Source: Companilactobacillus musae (GTDB lineage Bacteria; Bacillota; Bacilli; Lactobacillales; Lactobacillaceae). Taken from it: a stretch of DNA of 64,000 nucleotides. Where the stretch lies: the NCBI RefSeq assembly GCF_003967595.1, contig NZ_BIFW01000009.1, forward strand, positions 92,048 to 156,047, written 5' to 3'. This document shows positions 36,875 to 47,136 of this stretch, in pieces (positions within the stretch are counted from its first letter, which is position 1; each line of letters opens with the position of its first letter). The notes under the pieces are model-generated. The model was not told the origin of the DNA, did not search any database, and saw only the letters and a program-made list of their open reading frames with translations. The position numbers were made by a program, and so were the translations under genes.

Positions 36875-38528
36875 TTTTGTTGAATTACATGCTCGTGAAA
36901 GAGCACTTTCATTGTTAGATGCCAAAACAGCTAGAGAGATAGTTGGACCACTTGATAACATGATTTCTCCACATTTGGAGCCACAAAACATTGTTCCTGA
37001 AAGTGATGATGGAATTGTTTTGATGCGAGGAATGATTAATGGAAATAATGTTTTAGTCGTTTCAATTGAAGGTAAATTCCAAGGCGGTGGGATTGGTGAA
37101 GTTAGTGGTGCTAAAATCGTAGCCGCATTGGAAAAAGTTCTTGAAGAAAATAAACAAGGCAATACTATTTATCCAATAATTGTGCTTGATACTGGTGGAG
37201 TACGTCTTCAAGAAGCTAATTATGGTTTATTGTCGATTTCAGAAATTCAAAATGTTGTAATAGCTTTGAAGAAATATGTACCAGTTATTGGATTAGTTCC
37301 TGGTCGTGTCGGTTCATTTGGTGGAATGTCGATTACAGCATCAATTCTTTCATATTTGATTGCTACCAATAAAGCTAGAATTGCCTTGAATGGTCCGGAA
37401 GTTATCGAACAAGAAGCTGGCGTACGTGAATTTGATTCCAGTGATAAAGATTTGATCTGGGATACTTTAGGTACTAAACAGAGATCAAAGACTGGTTTAG
37501 TAGATGAAGTGGTCGATGATACGGTCGATAGTATTAAAGATGCTATTGTAAATGAAATCAAAACTAAGAAAGATGCCCATCGAACTGAAAATGTCGATTT
37601 TTATTTAAGCCTTTTAAATAAGTTAGATTTAAGTAAAAAGTTGGATATTGATTCATATAACAAGTTATATCAAAGTGTTGTAGCTACTAAACATGAAGTT
37701 CCAGCAGCCACAGCCGGTAATAAGGAAGGTACAAAGAGCCGTGGACGTCTTTGGTTTGAAAAATTGACTGGTATTGAAAATGCTACTAGTTCTATTTCAA
37801 CAGTTTTGCATGCTCAAAAGGATGGCAAAGAATATATTGCTATCGTACCTGACAGTGATAACAAGTTTCCTCGAGTTCGAGAAGGTGAAGTAGGCCTACA
37901 AGAGGGATTTGCTGTGGCAAGTATTGTTAATAAGATTGTGGCAGATGATAAGGACAAGACAGTTAAACGACCAATTGTTTTGGTTGTTGATGTTCCTAGT
38001 CAAGCTTATGGATATCAAGAAGAATTAATTGGTATCCACGTGGCTCTTGGTTCAAGTGCTGCTGCATATGCTAAAGCCAGACAAGCAGGACATCCAGTGA
38101 TCGACTTTATTCCTGGAGATGCCGTTTCTGGTGGATTTTTGGCTCATGGTCTACAATCCAACCGTATGATTGCTCTTGATGATGATTCAATTACAATCCA
38201 AGCAATGTCAAAAGCAAGTGCCGCTAGAATTACTCAACGTACAATTGCTGAACTAGAGGAAGCAACGAAACATGTTCCAGCAATGGCTTATGATGTTGAT
38301 AATTATGAAAAATTGGGTGCTTTATATAAATTAGTCAAAGGCATTGGTTCATGGGAAGCTACTGATGAAAATGTTGTTAAAATCAAACAACTTATTAATG
38401 AAGCAATTACTAGTCTTGATGGCGATACAACTTTGCATTTCCGTTATCAAACACCAATTGCTAAAGCTAGCGGTCGAAAGGCTACTTTGGCAGTTAGAAA
38501 ATTAGTGGATGAAGAATGGTCAAAATAG
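36864..38528 (+). CDS. mdcD: Malonate decarboxylase beta/gamma subunits fused (MdcD-MdcE)
   Basis: Decarboxylates malonyl-S-ACP to acetyl-S-ACP and CO2. The 554-residue protein joins both carboxyltransferase-like subunits: beta (MdcD-like) over about 1-280 with GEVSGAKIVAALE, LDTGGVRLQEAN and PGRVGSFGGMSI; a Lys/Gly-rich linker near 275-300; and gamma (MdcE-like) over about 300-554 with REGEVGLQEGF, YGYQEELIGIHVALGSSAAAY and DFIPGDAVSGGFLAHG. In Klebsiella and Pseudomonas these are two genes. No internal ribosome-binding site or stop suggests separate translation. It overlaps mdcG by 13 bases. Confidence 0.92.
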   Translation: MKNSFVELHARERALSLLDAKTAREIVGPLDNMISPHLEPQNIVPESDDGIVLMRGMINGNNVLVVSIEGKFQGGGIGEVSGAKIVAALEKVLEENKQGNTIYPIIVLDTGGVRLQEANYGLLSISEIQNVVIALKKYVPVIGLVPGRVGSFGGMSITASILSYLIATNKARIALNGPEVIEQEAGVREFDSSDKDLIWDTLGTKQRSKTGLVDEVVDDTVDSIKDAIVNEIKTKKDAHRTENVDFYLSLLNKLDLSKKLDIDSYNKLYQSVVATKHEVPAATAGNKEGTKSRGRLWFEKLTGIENATSSISTVLHAQKDGKEYIAIVPDSDNKFPRVREGEVGLQEGFAVASIVNKIVADDKDKTVKRPIVLVVDVPSQAYGYQEELIGIHVALGSSAAAYAKARQAGHPVIDFIPGDAVSGGFLAHGLQSNRMIALDDDSITIQAMSKASAARITQRTIAELEEATKHVPAMAYDVDNYEKLGALYKLVKGIGSWEATDENVVKIKQLINEAITSLDGDTTLHFRYQTPIAKASGRKATLAVRKLVDEEWSK

Positions 38529-39136
38529 AGCCACATGACTTATTAAAAATAGCTTCGGCTGATGATCTTTTGGTAGATAGTCTTCCACAATGGGCGCAAG
38601 AAATTTTTCCTAATTCTTTAACGGTTGTTGTACGTCGCAGCAAAATAGTTGAACCAAGAATTCCAGTTGGAATCCGTGGTATTAAACGTGAACAACGTTT
38701 AGCTGTTGAGGTTTTGCGACAAAATGTCAAAGAAATTATTACGCCGTATCAATTGGTTCAACAGCGAGCTTGGCAAAATGTTTCAGTAGATAGGAAAAAG
38801 CTACCAGCAATTAAGGCTTTGCCAGCAATAGCTAATATCTTGAAAGATTATCAATGGGGAATCAGCGGTAGCGTCGGATTTGAATTAGCGACAAAGACTA
38901 ATTCAGCTAAGGAAACCAGTGATTTGGATTTAATTTGGAAACCAAGTTATTCAATAAATCGTAAACAAGCCCAAGATTTGTTAAAAGAATTAAATCAGTA
39001 TGGCGTACATGCCGATTTGCAAGTTATTGAAGGAACTAATGGTTTTTCACTTGAGGAATATAGTAACTCTACTTCAACTATTATGGTGAAGACCTTGGGT
39101 GATCCAATATTAGTGCGAGATCCATGGAATATCTGA
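38516..39136 (+). CDS. mdcG: Phosphoribosyl-dephospho-CoA transferase (holo-ACP synthase)
   Basis: Attaches the prosthetic group made by MdcB to Ser25 of MdcC, turning apo- into holo-carrier. A 206-residue protein of the MdcG family with a nucleotidyltransferase core: GSVGFELAT and SDLDLIWKP carry the metal-binding acidic pair. Starts inside the end of the fused beta/gamma gene, so translation is probably coupled. Confidence 0.9.
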   Translation: MVKIEPHDLLKIASADDLLVDSLPQWAQEIFPNSLTVVVRRSKIVEPRIPVGIRGIKREQRLAVEVLRQNVKEIITPYQLVQQRAWQNVSVDRKKLPAIKALPAIANILKDYQWGISGSVGFELATKTNSAKETSDLDLIWKPSYSINRKQAQDLLKELNQYGVHADLQVIEGTNGFSLEEYSNSTSTIMVKTLGDPILVRDPWNI

Positions 39137-39158
39137 GATATTTTCAGAGGAGAAATGA

Positions 39159-39944
39159 ATGGAATTTTTAACGAGTGATGGTATCGAGATTAATTATCAG
39201 GATTATGGTCAGGGACAATCAATTGTTTTAATAGAAGGATTTGGCGGCTATCAAGAAATTTGGCAAGCACAAGTTGACTATTTGAAAAATATGAATTGTC
39301 GGGTTATCACATATGATCATCGTAATCATGGTCGGTCACAGAGAACAAATCTTGGATTAACAATTGAACGATTGACGAAGGATTTGGCCGAATTGATTGA
39401 TTATTTGAATTTGAAAGATCCTATTCTGGTGGGGCATTCTATGGGTGCTAGTATTGTTTACTCCTATTTAAGTAGATATAAGAATTTAAAATCCGTTATG
39501 GCAATAGATCAATCTCCTAAAATGCTCAACAATTCTTCATGGTCCTATGGATTTGAAGATATTACGGTTAATGATTTTAAAGAAAAAGTTATCGATTCTA
39601 GTAAAGTTCACGAAACATTACATGGATTGGATAGTAAGGTAGCTCTATCTTTAAATAGGGTGAAAAATGAATATCCTTTCGAACGACAAAAAAATTTAGA
39701 ATTATTGTACGATCACATAGGTAAGGACTGGAGAAAAGCATTAATTTCTAGCCAAATACCAGTAAGTTTCGTAGTTGCTAGGCAAAGTCCATATTTTGAT
39801 TATCATTTTCCAGAACGACTTTTAGTTAACAAAAAATTAAATTCGATAATTCTTGATAATTGTGGACATGATATTATGGCTGAAATTCCGAATCAATTTA
39901 ATCAAACGTTACGGCATTTCATTTATAGTAGTCTGAGAAAATAA
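39159..39944 (+). CDS. Alpha/beta hydrolase at the end of the malonate operon
   Basis: A 261-residue alpha/beta-hydrolase with the oxyanion region EGFGGYQEIW, the nucleophile elbow GHSMGAS and the catalytic His in NCGHDIMAE. It starts 22 bases after mdcG with AGAGGAG upstream and ends at a strong terminator, so it is part of the operon. No malonate decarboxylase step needs it; hydrolysis of a malonyl or acetyl ester or thioester, for example to free malonate from an ester, would fit but is speculation. Confidence 0.8.
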   Translation: MEFLTSDGIEINYQDYGQGQSIVLIEGFGGYQEIWQAQVDYLKNMNCRVITYDHRNHGRSQRTNLGLTIERLTKDLAELIDYLNLKDPILVGHSMGASIVYSYLSRYKNLKSVMAIDQSPKMLNNSSWSYGFEDITVNDFKEKVIDSSKVHETLHGLDSKVALSLNRVKNEYPFERQKNLELLYDHIGKDWRKALISSQIPVSFVVARQSPYFDYHFPERLLVNKKLNSIILDNCGHDIMAEIPNQFNQTLRHFIYSSLRK

Positions 39945-39993
39945 AAATAGAGTAATATTTCGCCGTAAAACACGAAGTATTACTCTATTTTTG
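39943..39993 (+). terminator. Terminator of the malonate operon
   Basis: AAAATAGAGTAATATTTCG pairs with CGAAGTATTACTCTATTTT (one wobble) around a ten-base loop. Confidence 0.87.
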
Positions 39994-40079
39994 TATAATA
40001 TAATTCCTGTCTAAATATGAAATAGACGTTAAATGTTGATAACTCAACACTTCAAGATGAAAGTTTGTGAAACAAAAAA

Positions 40080-40151
40080 TGCGCCACGTGGGAGTCGAAC
40101 CCACATTCCAGGAACCGGAATCCTGTGTGCGATCCATTACACTAGCGGCGC
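40080..40151 (-). tRNA. tRNA-Arg (CCG)
   Basis: Read on the minus strand: acceptor GCGCCGC/GTGGCGC with discriminator A, anticodon stem CAGGA/TCCTG with loop TTCCGGT (anticodon CCG, codon CGG), variable loop GAATG, T-arm GTGGG-TTCGACT-CCCAC. CCA is not encoded. It reads against the flanking operons. CGG is a rare arginine codon in this AT-rich genome. Confidence 0.95.
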
Positions 40152-40238
40152 AAGTACTCTCTTATTTTATCGCACACCTATATAAAAAGTAAATCATCAA
40201 AAGAATATTATTATTTTCACTTTTTGTAGACTTATCCC

Positions 40239-40266
40239 TTGATATTTTCACAAGAGAGTTTATAAT
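40239..40266 (+). promoter_or_regulatory. Promoter of the cggR-gap glycolytic operon
   Basis: TTGATA (40239-40244), 16-base spacer, TATAAT (40261-40266). The predicted leader is about 100 bases and contains the CggR operator. Confidence 0.7.
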
Positions 40267-40323
40267 TACAGTTGTGCTTAAGAGATGAGATTGATTCATC
40301 CGGGCTTTTATTTTTTGAGTACA

Positions 40324-40359
40324 TGGGTCGTAAACAGACATACAGGGACAATGATTGCC
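40324..40359 (+). promoter_or_regulatory. CggR operator in the cggR leader
   Basis: TGGGTC-N6-AGAC-N4-AGGGAC-N6-TGCC follows the CggR operator pattern known from Bacillus (CGGGAC-N6-TGTC-N4-CGGGAC-N6-TGTC) with the same spacings. It lies downstream of the promoter and just before the ribosome-binding site, so the bound tetramer would act as a roadblock. Confidence 0.82.
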
Positions 40360-40375
40360 CCATGGAGTATATCAA

Positions 40376-41422
40376 ATGACTAATAATGAAGATTTAGAAT
40401 TGCTGGATTTAGTTGCCCCAGACTTCATTAAGACTCTGGAAAAGCGATTTAAAATACTTCAGAGTATCTCATTAATGGAACCAGTCGGGCGCAGAGTATT
40501 AGCTGATGATCTTAAAATCACAGAGCGTGGTTTAAGGACTGAAACTGATTTATTGAGAAAGCAGGGCTTGATTATTTCTTCAAAATCTGGGATGTCTTTG
40601 ACAAAAACAGGTAGTGACGTAGTAGTCAGGTTGACCGATGTATTGGCTGATTATCAAGGAACAGCTCTTTTGGAAAAACAATTGAGTCAAAAGCTTGGAA
40701 TTAGTCGTTGTATCGTTTTACCAGGTGATGCTGATAAGCAATATCGGGTAGTCGATTCATTTGGTAGAAGGCTTAATCAACTCTTAGGTTCAATATTACC
40801 AGCAGGGCAGTCAATGATTTCTGTTACTGGTGGTAGTACCTTGGCACAGGTTGCAAGAAATCTTTCACCTGATTTATCCAAAAATCGCCAGTTGGTGTTT
40901 TTACCAGCACGAGGTGGTGTGGGTGAGTCGGTTACGATTCAAGCAAACAGTGTCTGTGCAGAGATGGCTTTGAAAACCCAAGGCCAGTACCGAGCTATGT
41001 ACCTTCCAGAGGACATAAGCGAAAAAAGTTTTGAATCTTTGCAAAAAGAGGCTTCAATTAAATCGGTTCTTGAACTAATATATAGAAGTAATGTTGTTAT
41101 TCACAGTATTGGAACCGCAAGTATTATGGCTGAACGTCGAAATCTTTCAGCTGAGGAACAAAAGATCATTGATGATGGTCAGGCTGTTTCCGAAGCTTTT
41201 GGTGATTTCTTCGATCAAAGTGGTAAACTTGTATATAAGGTACCTAGGATTGGACTTCATGTCCGGGACCTTGATAAAATAGAATATGTGATTGCGATTG
41301 CTGGTGGTCAAAGTAAGGCTAAGGCAATTCAGTCATATATGAAAAACGCACCTCATCATACTGTTTTAATAACAGATGAAGGTGCCTCAAAACTGATTTT
41401 AAGGGATAACCCTTTAAAATAA
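40376..41422 (+). CDS. cggR: Central glycolytic genes regulator
   Basis: SorC/DeoR-type repressor that leaves its operator when fructose-1,6-bisphosphate is high. The 348-residue protein has an N-terminal winged HTH (GRRVLADDLKITERGLRTETDLLRKQGLI) and a sugar-phosphate-binding domain with SVTGGSTLAQVA, LPARGGVGESVTIQANS and VIAIAGGQSKAKAI. ATG 40376 has GGAG eight bases upstream; an in-frame start at 40355 lies in the operator. It precedes gap, with which it is cotranscribed in most Firmicutes, giving autoregulation. Confidence 0.95.
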   Translation: MTNNEDLELLDLVAPDFIKTLEKRFKILQSISLMEPVGRRVLADDLKITERGLRTETDLLRKQGLIISSKSGMSLTKTGSDVVVRLTDVLADYQGTALLEKQLSQKLGISRCIVLPGDADKQYRVVDSFGRRLNQLLGSILPAGQSMISVTGGSTLAQVARNLSPDLSKNRQLVFLPARGGVGESVTIQANSVCAEMALKTQGQYRAMYLPEDISEKSFESLQKEASIKSVLELIYRSNVVIHSIGTASIMAERRNLSAEEQKIIDDGQAVSEAFGDFFDQSGKLVYKVPRIGLHVRDLDKIEYVIAIAGGQSKAKAIQSYMKNAPHHTVLITDEGASKLILRDNPLK

Positions 41423-41457
41423 TATTTTTTTTGATTTCCTGAAGGAGGAATTTTTGT

Positions 41458-42486
41458 ATGACTACAAAAGTTGGTATTAATGGATTTGGCCGTATCGGTC
41501 GTTTGGCATTCCGCCGTATCGCTGCACTTCAAGCAGCTGGCAAGACAGATTTGGAAGTTGTTGCAATTAACGATTTAACTTCACCTGCTATGCTTGCTCA
41601 CCTATTGAAGTATGATACTGCTCATGGTAACTTCGAAATTGACAAGATCACTGCTGAAGATGCAGCTATCGTTGTTGATGGTAAGAAGATCCCTGTATAT
41701 GCTGAAATGAACGCTGCAGACCTTAAATGGGTTGCTAACGACGGTGTTGACATCGTTCTTGAATGTACTGGTTTCTACACATCAGAAGAAAAAGCACAAG
41801 CTCATATCGATGCCGGTGCAAAACGTGTATTGATCTCAGCTCCATCAGGTGCTATGCCTACAGTTGTTTATGGTGTTAACGATGACATCCTAACAAACGA
41901 CGTTAAGATTGCTTCAGCTGGTTCATGTACAACAAACTGTCTTGCACCTCTAGCAAATGCCGTAAACGAAGAATTCGGTATTAAAGCTGGTACAATGACA
42001 ACTATCCATGCTTACACAGCTACACAAAAACTTCAAGATGGTCCAGAACGTAAAGGTAATGTTCGTGCTGCACGTGCTGCTGCTGCAAACATCATCCCTC
42101 ATTCAACTGGTGCTGCTAAGGCCCTAGGTCTAGTTGTTCCTGCATTGAAGGGTAAGCTTGATGGACATGCACAACGTGTACCTGTTATCACAGGTTCAGT
42201 TACAGAATTAGTTGCAACTCTTAACAAAGAAGTTACAGTTGACGAAGTAAATGCTGCAATCAAGAAGTATACAGAAAACAACCCTTCATTCGGTTACAAC
42301 GATGATGAAATCGTATCTTCAGATGTTATCGGTACATCATTCGGTTCAATCTTTGACCCAACACAAACACAAATCGTTGGTTCAGGTGATGGCCAAGTTG
42401 TAAAGACTGTTGCATGGTACGATAACGAATCAGGATTTACTGCACAAATGGTTCGTACACTTGAAAAATTTGCTAGCTTAGACTAA
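41458..42486 (+). CDS. gap: Glyceraldehyde-3-phosphate dehydrogenase
   Basis: NAD-dependent glycolytic enzyme. The 342-residue protein has the Rossmann start [12 protein letters not shown], catalytic Cys157 in [14 protein letters not shown] and the His in [18 protein letters not shown] precedes the ATG. Codons end in C noticeably more often than in neighbouring genes, the pattern of very highly expressed genes. An intrinsic terminator-like hairpin separates it from pgk, which would give more gap than pgk message. Confidence 0.98.
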   Translation: MTTKVGINGFGRIGRLAFRRIAALQAAGKTDLEVVAINDLTSPAMLAHLLKYDTAHGNFEIDKITAEDAAIVVDGKKIPVYAEMNAADLKWVANDGVDIVLECTGFYTSEEKAQAHIDAGAKRVLISAPSGAMPTVVYGVNDDILTNDVKIASAGSCTTNCLAPLANAVNEEFGIKAGTMTTIHAYTATQKLQDGPERKGNVRAARAAAANIIPHSTGAAKALGLVVPALKGKLDGHAQRVPVITGSVTELVATLNKEVTVDEVNAAIKKYTENNPSFGYNDDEIVSSDVIGTSFGSIFDPTQTQIVGSGDGQVVKTVAWYDNESGFTAQMVRTLEKFASLD

Positions 42487-42542
42487 TTATTTAATCTAAT
42501 TTGGTGATTAATTAAGAAAACCTAATTTAGTGTGATTTAAAT

Positions 42543-42577
42543 TGGCGGAGGGAGGAAAACTCCTTCCGCCTTTTTTT
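42543..42577 (+). terminator. Intercistronic hairpin between gap and pgk
   Basis: GGCGGAGGGAG pairs with CTCCTTCCGCC around GAAAA and is followed by seven T. It is a strong terminator in the middle of an otherwise co-directional operon, so partial read-through or mRNA 3'-end protection of cggR-gap is likely. Confidence 0.87.
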
Positions 42578-42605
42578 AAGGAAAATATTGGAGGATTTAT
42601 TTACA

Positions 42606-43820
42606 ATGGCTAAACTTATTGTTTCTGACGTTGACGTAAAAGGCAAAAAAGTCTTGATGCGTGTAGATTTCAACGTTCCTATTAAAGATGGTGTTGTCGG
42701 CGATACTAACCGTATCGTTGGTGCTATCCCAACAATCAAATATGTTTCAGAACATGGTGGAAAGGTTATCTTGCTATCTCACTTGGGTCGTATTAAGAGT
42801 GATGAAGACAAGAAAGCTTTGTCATTGAAGCCAGTTGCTGCTAAACTTCAAGAATTAAGCGGTATGCCTGTAGAGTTCGTACCAACTAACGAAGGTAAAG
42901 AACTTGAAGATGCTATCAATGATCTTAAAGACGGTCAAATCCTATTGATGGAAAATACTCGTTTCCAAGATATCGATAACGACTTCGGCAAACGTGAAAG
43001 CAAGAACGATCCTAAACTTGGCGAATACTGGGCATCACTTGGTGACGTATTTATCAACGATGCTTTCGGTACAGCCCACAGAAGTCATGCTTCAAACGTT
43101 GGTATTTCAACAGCTATGAAAGCTGCTGGCAAACCCGTTGCTGCTGGTTTCTTAATGGAAAAGGAAATCAAGTTCTTAGGTAACGCTGTTGACAATCCTG
43201 TACATCCATTCGTAACAATCCTTGGTGGTGCAAAGGTTTCAGATAAGATCGGTGTTATTGAAAACTTAATTCCAAAATCAGACCACATCTTAATCGGTGG
43301 TGGTATGGCTTATACATTCTTAGCTGCTCAAGGCCACAAGATTGGTAAGTCACTATTCGAAGAAGACAAAGTTGAACTAGCTAAAGACCTCCTTCAAAAA
43401 GCTGGCGACAAGATTGTTCTTCCTGTAGACCACATTGTTGCTAAAGAATTCTCAAATGATGCTGACGCAACAACTACTGACGGTGTTGATATTCCTGATG
43501 ACGAAATGGCTCTTGATATCGGACCTAAGACAGTTAAGTTGTTCCAAGACAAATTAGCTGGTGCAAAGACTGTTGTATGGAATGGACCAATGGGTGCATT
43601 TGAAATGAGCAAGTTTGCTGAAGGTACTCTTGAAGTTGGACGTGCTATGGGTAGCTTGACTGATGCTATTACTATCGTTGGTGGTGGTGACTCAACTGCT
43701 GCTGCTAAGAGTCTTGGTATTGCTGATAAGCTTACACACATCTCAACTGGTGGTGGTGCCTCACTAGAATATCTAGAAGGTAAAGTATTACCAGGTATCG
43801 ACTCAATTTCAAATAAATAA
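42606..43820 (+). CDS. pgk: Phosphoglycerate kinase
   Basis: Transfers phosphate from 1,3-bisphosphoglycerate to ADP. 404 residues with the substrate-binding [14 protein letters not shown] motif, the glycine-rich [13 protein letters not shown], and the ATP site [13 protein letters not shown]. The start ATG 42606 gives the standard [11 protein letters not shown]-terminus; GGAGG lies 11 bases upstream. An in-frame TTG at 42588 would add six residues and is unlikely. Confidence 0.98.
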   Translation: MAKLIVSDVDVKGKKVLMRVDFNVPIKDGVVGDTNRIVGAIPTIKYVSEHGGKVILLSHLGRIKSDEDKKALSLKPVAAKLQELSGMPVEFVPTNEGKELEDAINDLKDGQILLMENTRFQDIDNDFGKRESKNDPKLGEYWASLGDVFINDAFGTAHRSHASNVGISTAMKAAGKPVAAGFLMEKEIKFLGNAVDNPVHPFVTILGGAKVSDKIGVIENLIPKSDHILIGGGMAYTFLAAQGHKIGKSLFEEDKVELAKDLLQKAGDKIVLPVDHIVAKEFSNDADATTTDGVDIPDDEMALDIGPKTVKLFQDKLAGAKTVVWNGPMGAFEMSKFAEGTLEVGRAMGSLTDAITIVGGGDSTAAAKSLGIADKLTHISTGGGASLEYLEGKVLPGIDSISNK

Positions 43821-43846
43821 TTATTTTTCAGAGGAGAATTAATTTT

Positions 43847-44599
43847 ATGCGTACACCTATTATTGCGGGTAACTGGAAGATGAACAAAAATCCTAAAGAA
43901 ACCCAAGAATTTTTAGACGGTATCAAAGGTAAGTTGCCAGAATCTGGCGTTGAAACTATCATTGGTGCTCCAGCCATTGACCTTACAACACTTGTTGCAG
44001 GTGCTGAAGGTACACCATTGAAGACAGCTGCTGAAAACTCATACTTTGAAGATGCTGGTGCATTTACTGGTGAAACTTCACCAAAGGCACTTGACGAAAT
44101 GGGCATCGACTATGTAATCATTGGTCACTCAGAAAGAAGACAATACTTCGGTGAAACTGATGAAGATATCAACAAGAAAGCTCTTGCTATCTTGAAGAAC
44201 AACATGCTACCTATCATTTGCTGTGGTGAAACTCTAGAACAACGTGAAGCTGGCAAGGCTGAAGACTGGGTAACTGGTCAAATCGAAAATGCTGTTAAAG
44301 GCATTTCTGCTGCTGACTTAGCTAAATCAGTTATCGCTTACGAACCAATCTGGGCTATCGGTACTGGTAAGACTGCTACTGCTGATCAAGCACAAGAAAT
44401 GGTTCACGTAATCCGTGAAAAGATTGCTAGCTTGTATGATGCTGACACTGCTGATAAAGTACGTATCCTTTACGGTGGTTCTGTAAAACCTGCTAATGTT
44501 AAAGAATTGATGGCTAAAGAAGATATTGATGGTGGACTTGTTGGTGGTGCATCAATGGATCCAGAATCATATATCGCTTTGGCTAACTTCAATAAATAA
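43847..44599 (+). CDS. tpiA: Triosephosphate isomerase
   Basis: Interconverts dihydroxyacetone phosphate and glyceraldehyde-3-phosphate. 250 residues with GNWKMNK (Asn and Lys of the active site), [13 protein letters not shown] (His), [13 protein letters not shown] (catalytic Glu and loop 6) and [14 protein letters not shown] precedes the ATG; 26 bases after pgk. Confidence 0.98.
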   Translation: MRTPIIAGNWKMNKNPKETQEFLDGIKGKLPESGVETIIGAPAIDLTTLVAGAEGTPLKTAAENSYFEDAGAFTGETSPKALDEMGIDYVIIGHSERRQYFGETDEDINKKALAILKNNMLPIICCGETLEQREAGKAEDWVTGQIENAVKGISAADLAKSVIAYEPIWAIGTGKTATADQAQEMVHVIREKIASLYDADTADKVRILYGGSVKPANVKELMAKEDIDGGLVGGASMDPESYIALANFNK

Positions 44600-44680
44600 T
44601 TAGTTTTATATAAGTTATTTATTTTAAGTGCCAAAAAGGTTAAAATTGTGTTGTATTAAAATCATAAAGGAGATTTTTAA

Positions 44681-45985
<1,305 letters not shown>

Positions 45986-46006
45986 TTGCAAATATGTGAT
46001 TAATTA

Positions 46007-46030
46007 AAACAGCCTTAGGGCTGTTTTTTT
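46007..46030 (+). terminator. Terminator of the glycolytic operon
   Basis: AAACAGCC and GGCTGTTT around TTAG, followed by a run of T. Confidence 0.92.
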
Positions 46031-46071
46031 TGTACAATAATAGTATCCACTATTGTGAAGGAGTTTTAAGG

Positions 46072-47127
46072 ATGACATTAAAAATTGCATTTATTGGGTT
46101 TGGTAAATCAGCCAATCGCTACCACTTACCATATTTGAATATTAGAGATAAATTTCAAGTAAAAACTATTTATACACGGAAACCTGTTGATGATAAATTA
46201 GCAGAGCCATATCGAAATAGTGTTAAATTTACTAATGATTTAGCTGACATTTTAAATGATCCAGAAATAGATTTGGTAACCATTTGTACACCAGCGATAA
46301 CGCATTATCAATTAGCTAAACAAGTTATTGAGGCTAAAAAATCAGTTATTGTTGAAAAACCATTTGTAGATACTTTGGAACACGCTAAAGAATTGATTCA
46401 ATTAGGTAAAGATAATAATGTTTTGGTAATGCCATATCAAAATCGTCGTTTTGATGGGGACTATTTAGCTGCTAAACAAGTAATTGATCAGGGATTTTTA
46501 GGAGATATTGTTGAAGTGGAATCCCATATTGATTACTATCGTCCTAATACTGTTAATAAAGTAGGAACTAAGGAACAAGGGGAGTTCTATGGTTTAGGAA
46601 TTCATCTAATGGATCGAATCGTTGCTCTATTTGGTCGTCCTGATCAAATGGTTTATGATATTCGTAATACTGAAGTGCCTGATGCGGTTGATAATTACTT
46701 TGATGTTGATATGCATTATGGCACACAGATGAAGGCTAAAGTGAAGGTCAGTACCGATGTAGCTAAAGAATATCCAAGATTTATCATTCATGGTATGAAC
46801 GGTTCATTTATCAAGTATGGTGCCGATCAACAAGAAAACGATTTAAAAGCGGGTATTATGCCAGAAACATCAGGATTTGGTGAAGATAGTCCAATGTATT
46901 ATGGTGTGGCAAAGTATCGTAATTCCAATGGAGATTGGATTGAGAAACAAATTAAAACACCATTAGGTGATTACGGATTGTATTATGATTCGGTTTACAA
47001 CATGTTAGTAAATAATGCCCCACGTTTAGTGACTGATGAGCAAATTATAACTGATATGGAGCTACTTGAAGCTGGGTTCTATCAACCATCACCATCAATT
47101 TATGAGGTACCAAAATTAAAGATTTAG
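46072..47127 (+). CDS. Gfo/Idh/MocA family oxidoreductase
   Basis: NAD(P)-dependent dehydrogenase of 351 residues: an N-terminal Rossmann fold (IAFIGFGKSANRYHLPYL), the EKP motif with catalytic Lys in SVIVEKPFVDTLEHA, and a C-terminal substrate domain with GLGIHLMDRI. Family members oxidise inositols, glucose or other sugars and polyols; substrate unknown. ATG 46072 has AAGGAG eight bases upstream; an ATG at 46030 lies in the terminator T-run. It is nine bases from the chloride channel gene and probably cotranscribed. Confidence 0.87.
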   Translation: MTLKIAFIGFGKSANRYHLPYLNIRDKFQVKTIYTRKPVDDKLAEPYRNSVKFTNDLADILNDPEIDLVTICTPAITHYQLAKQVIEAKKSVIVEKPFVDTLEHAKELIQLGKDNNVLVMPYQNRRFDGDYLAAKQVIDQGFLGDIVEVESHIDYYRPNTVNKVGTKEQGEFYGLGIHLMDRIVALFGRPDQMVYDIRNTEVPDAVDNYFDVDMHYGTQMKAKVKVSTDVAKEYPRFIIHGMNGSFIKYGADQQENDLKAGIMPETSGFGEDSPMYYGVAKYRNSNGDWIEKQIKTPLGDYGLYYDSVYNMLVNNAPRLVTDEQIITDMELLEAGFYQPSPSIYEVPKLKI

Positions 47128-47136
47128 GGGAGAATA

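Noticed and set aside
40035..40050. TGTTGA-TAAC-TCAACA hairpin between the malonate terminator and the tRNA gene
   Set aside because: Short, AT-rich and without a T-run on either side; could be a weak tRNA 3' signal but cannot be supported.
43394..43906. 170-codon minus-strand frame opposite pgk and tpiA
   Set aside because: Produced by the biased codon use of highly expressed glycolytic genes; no start context and the sense genes are certain.
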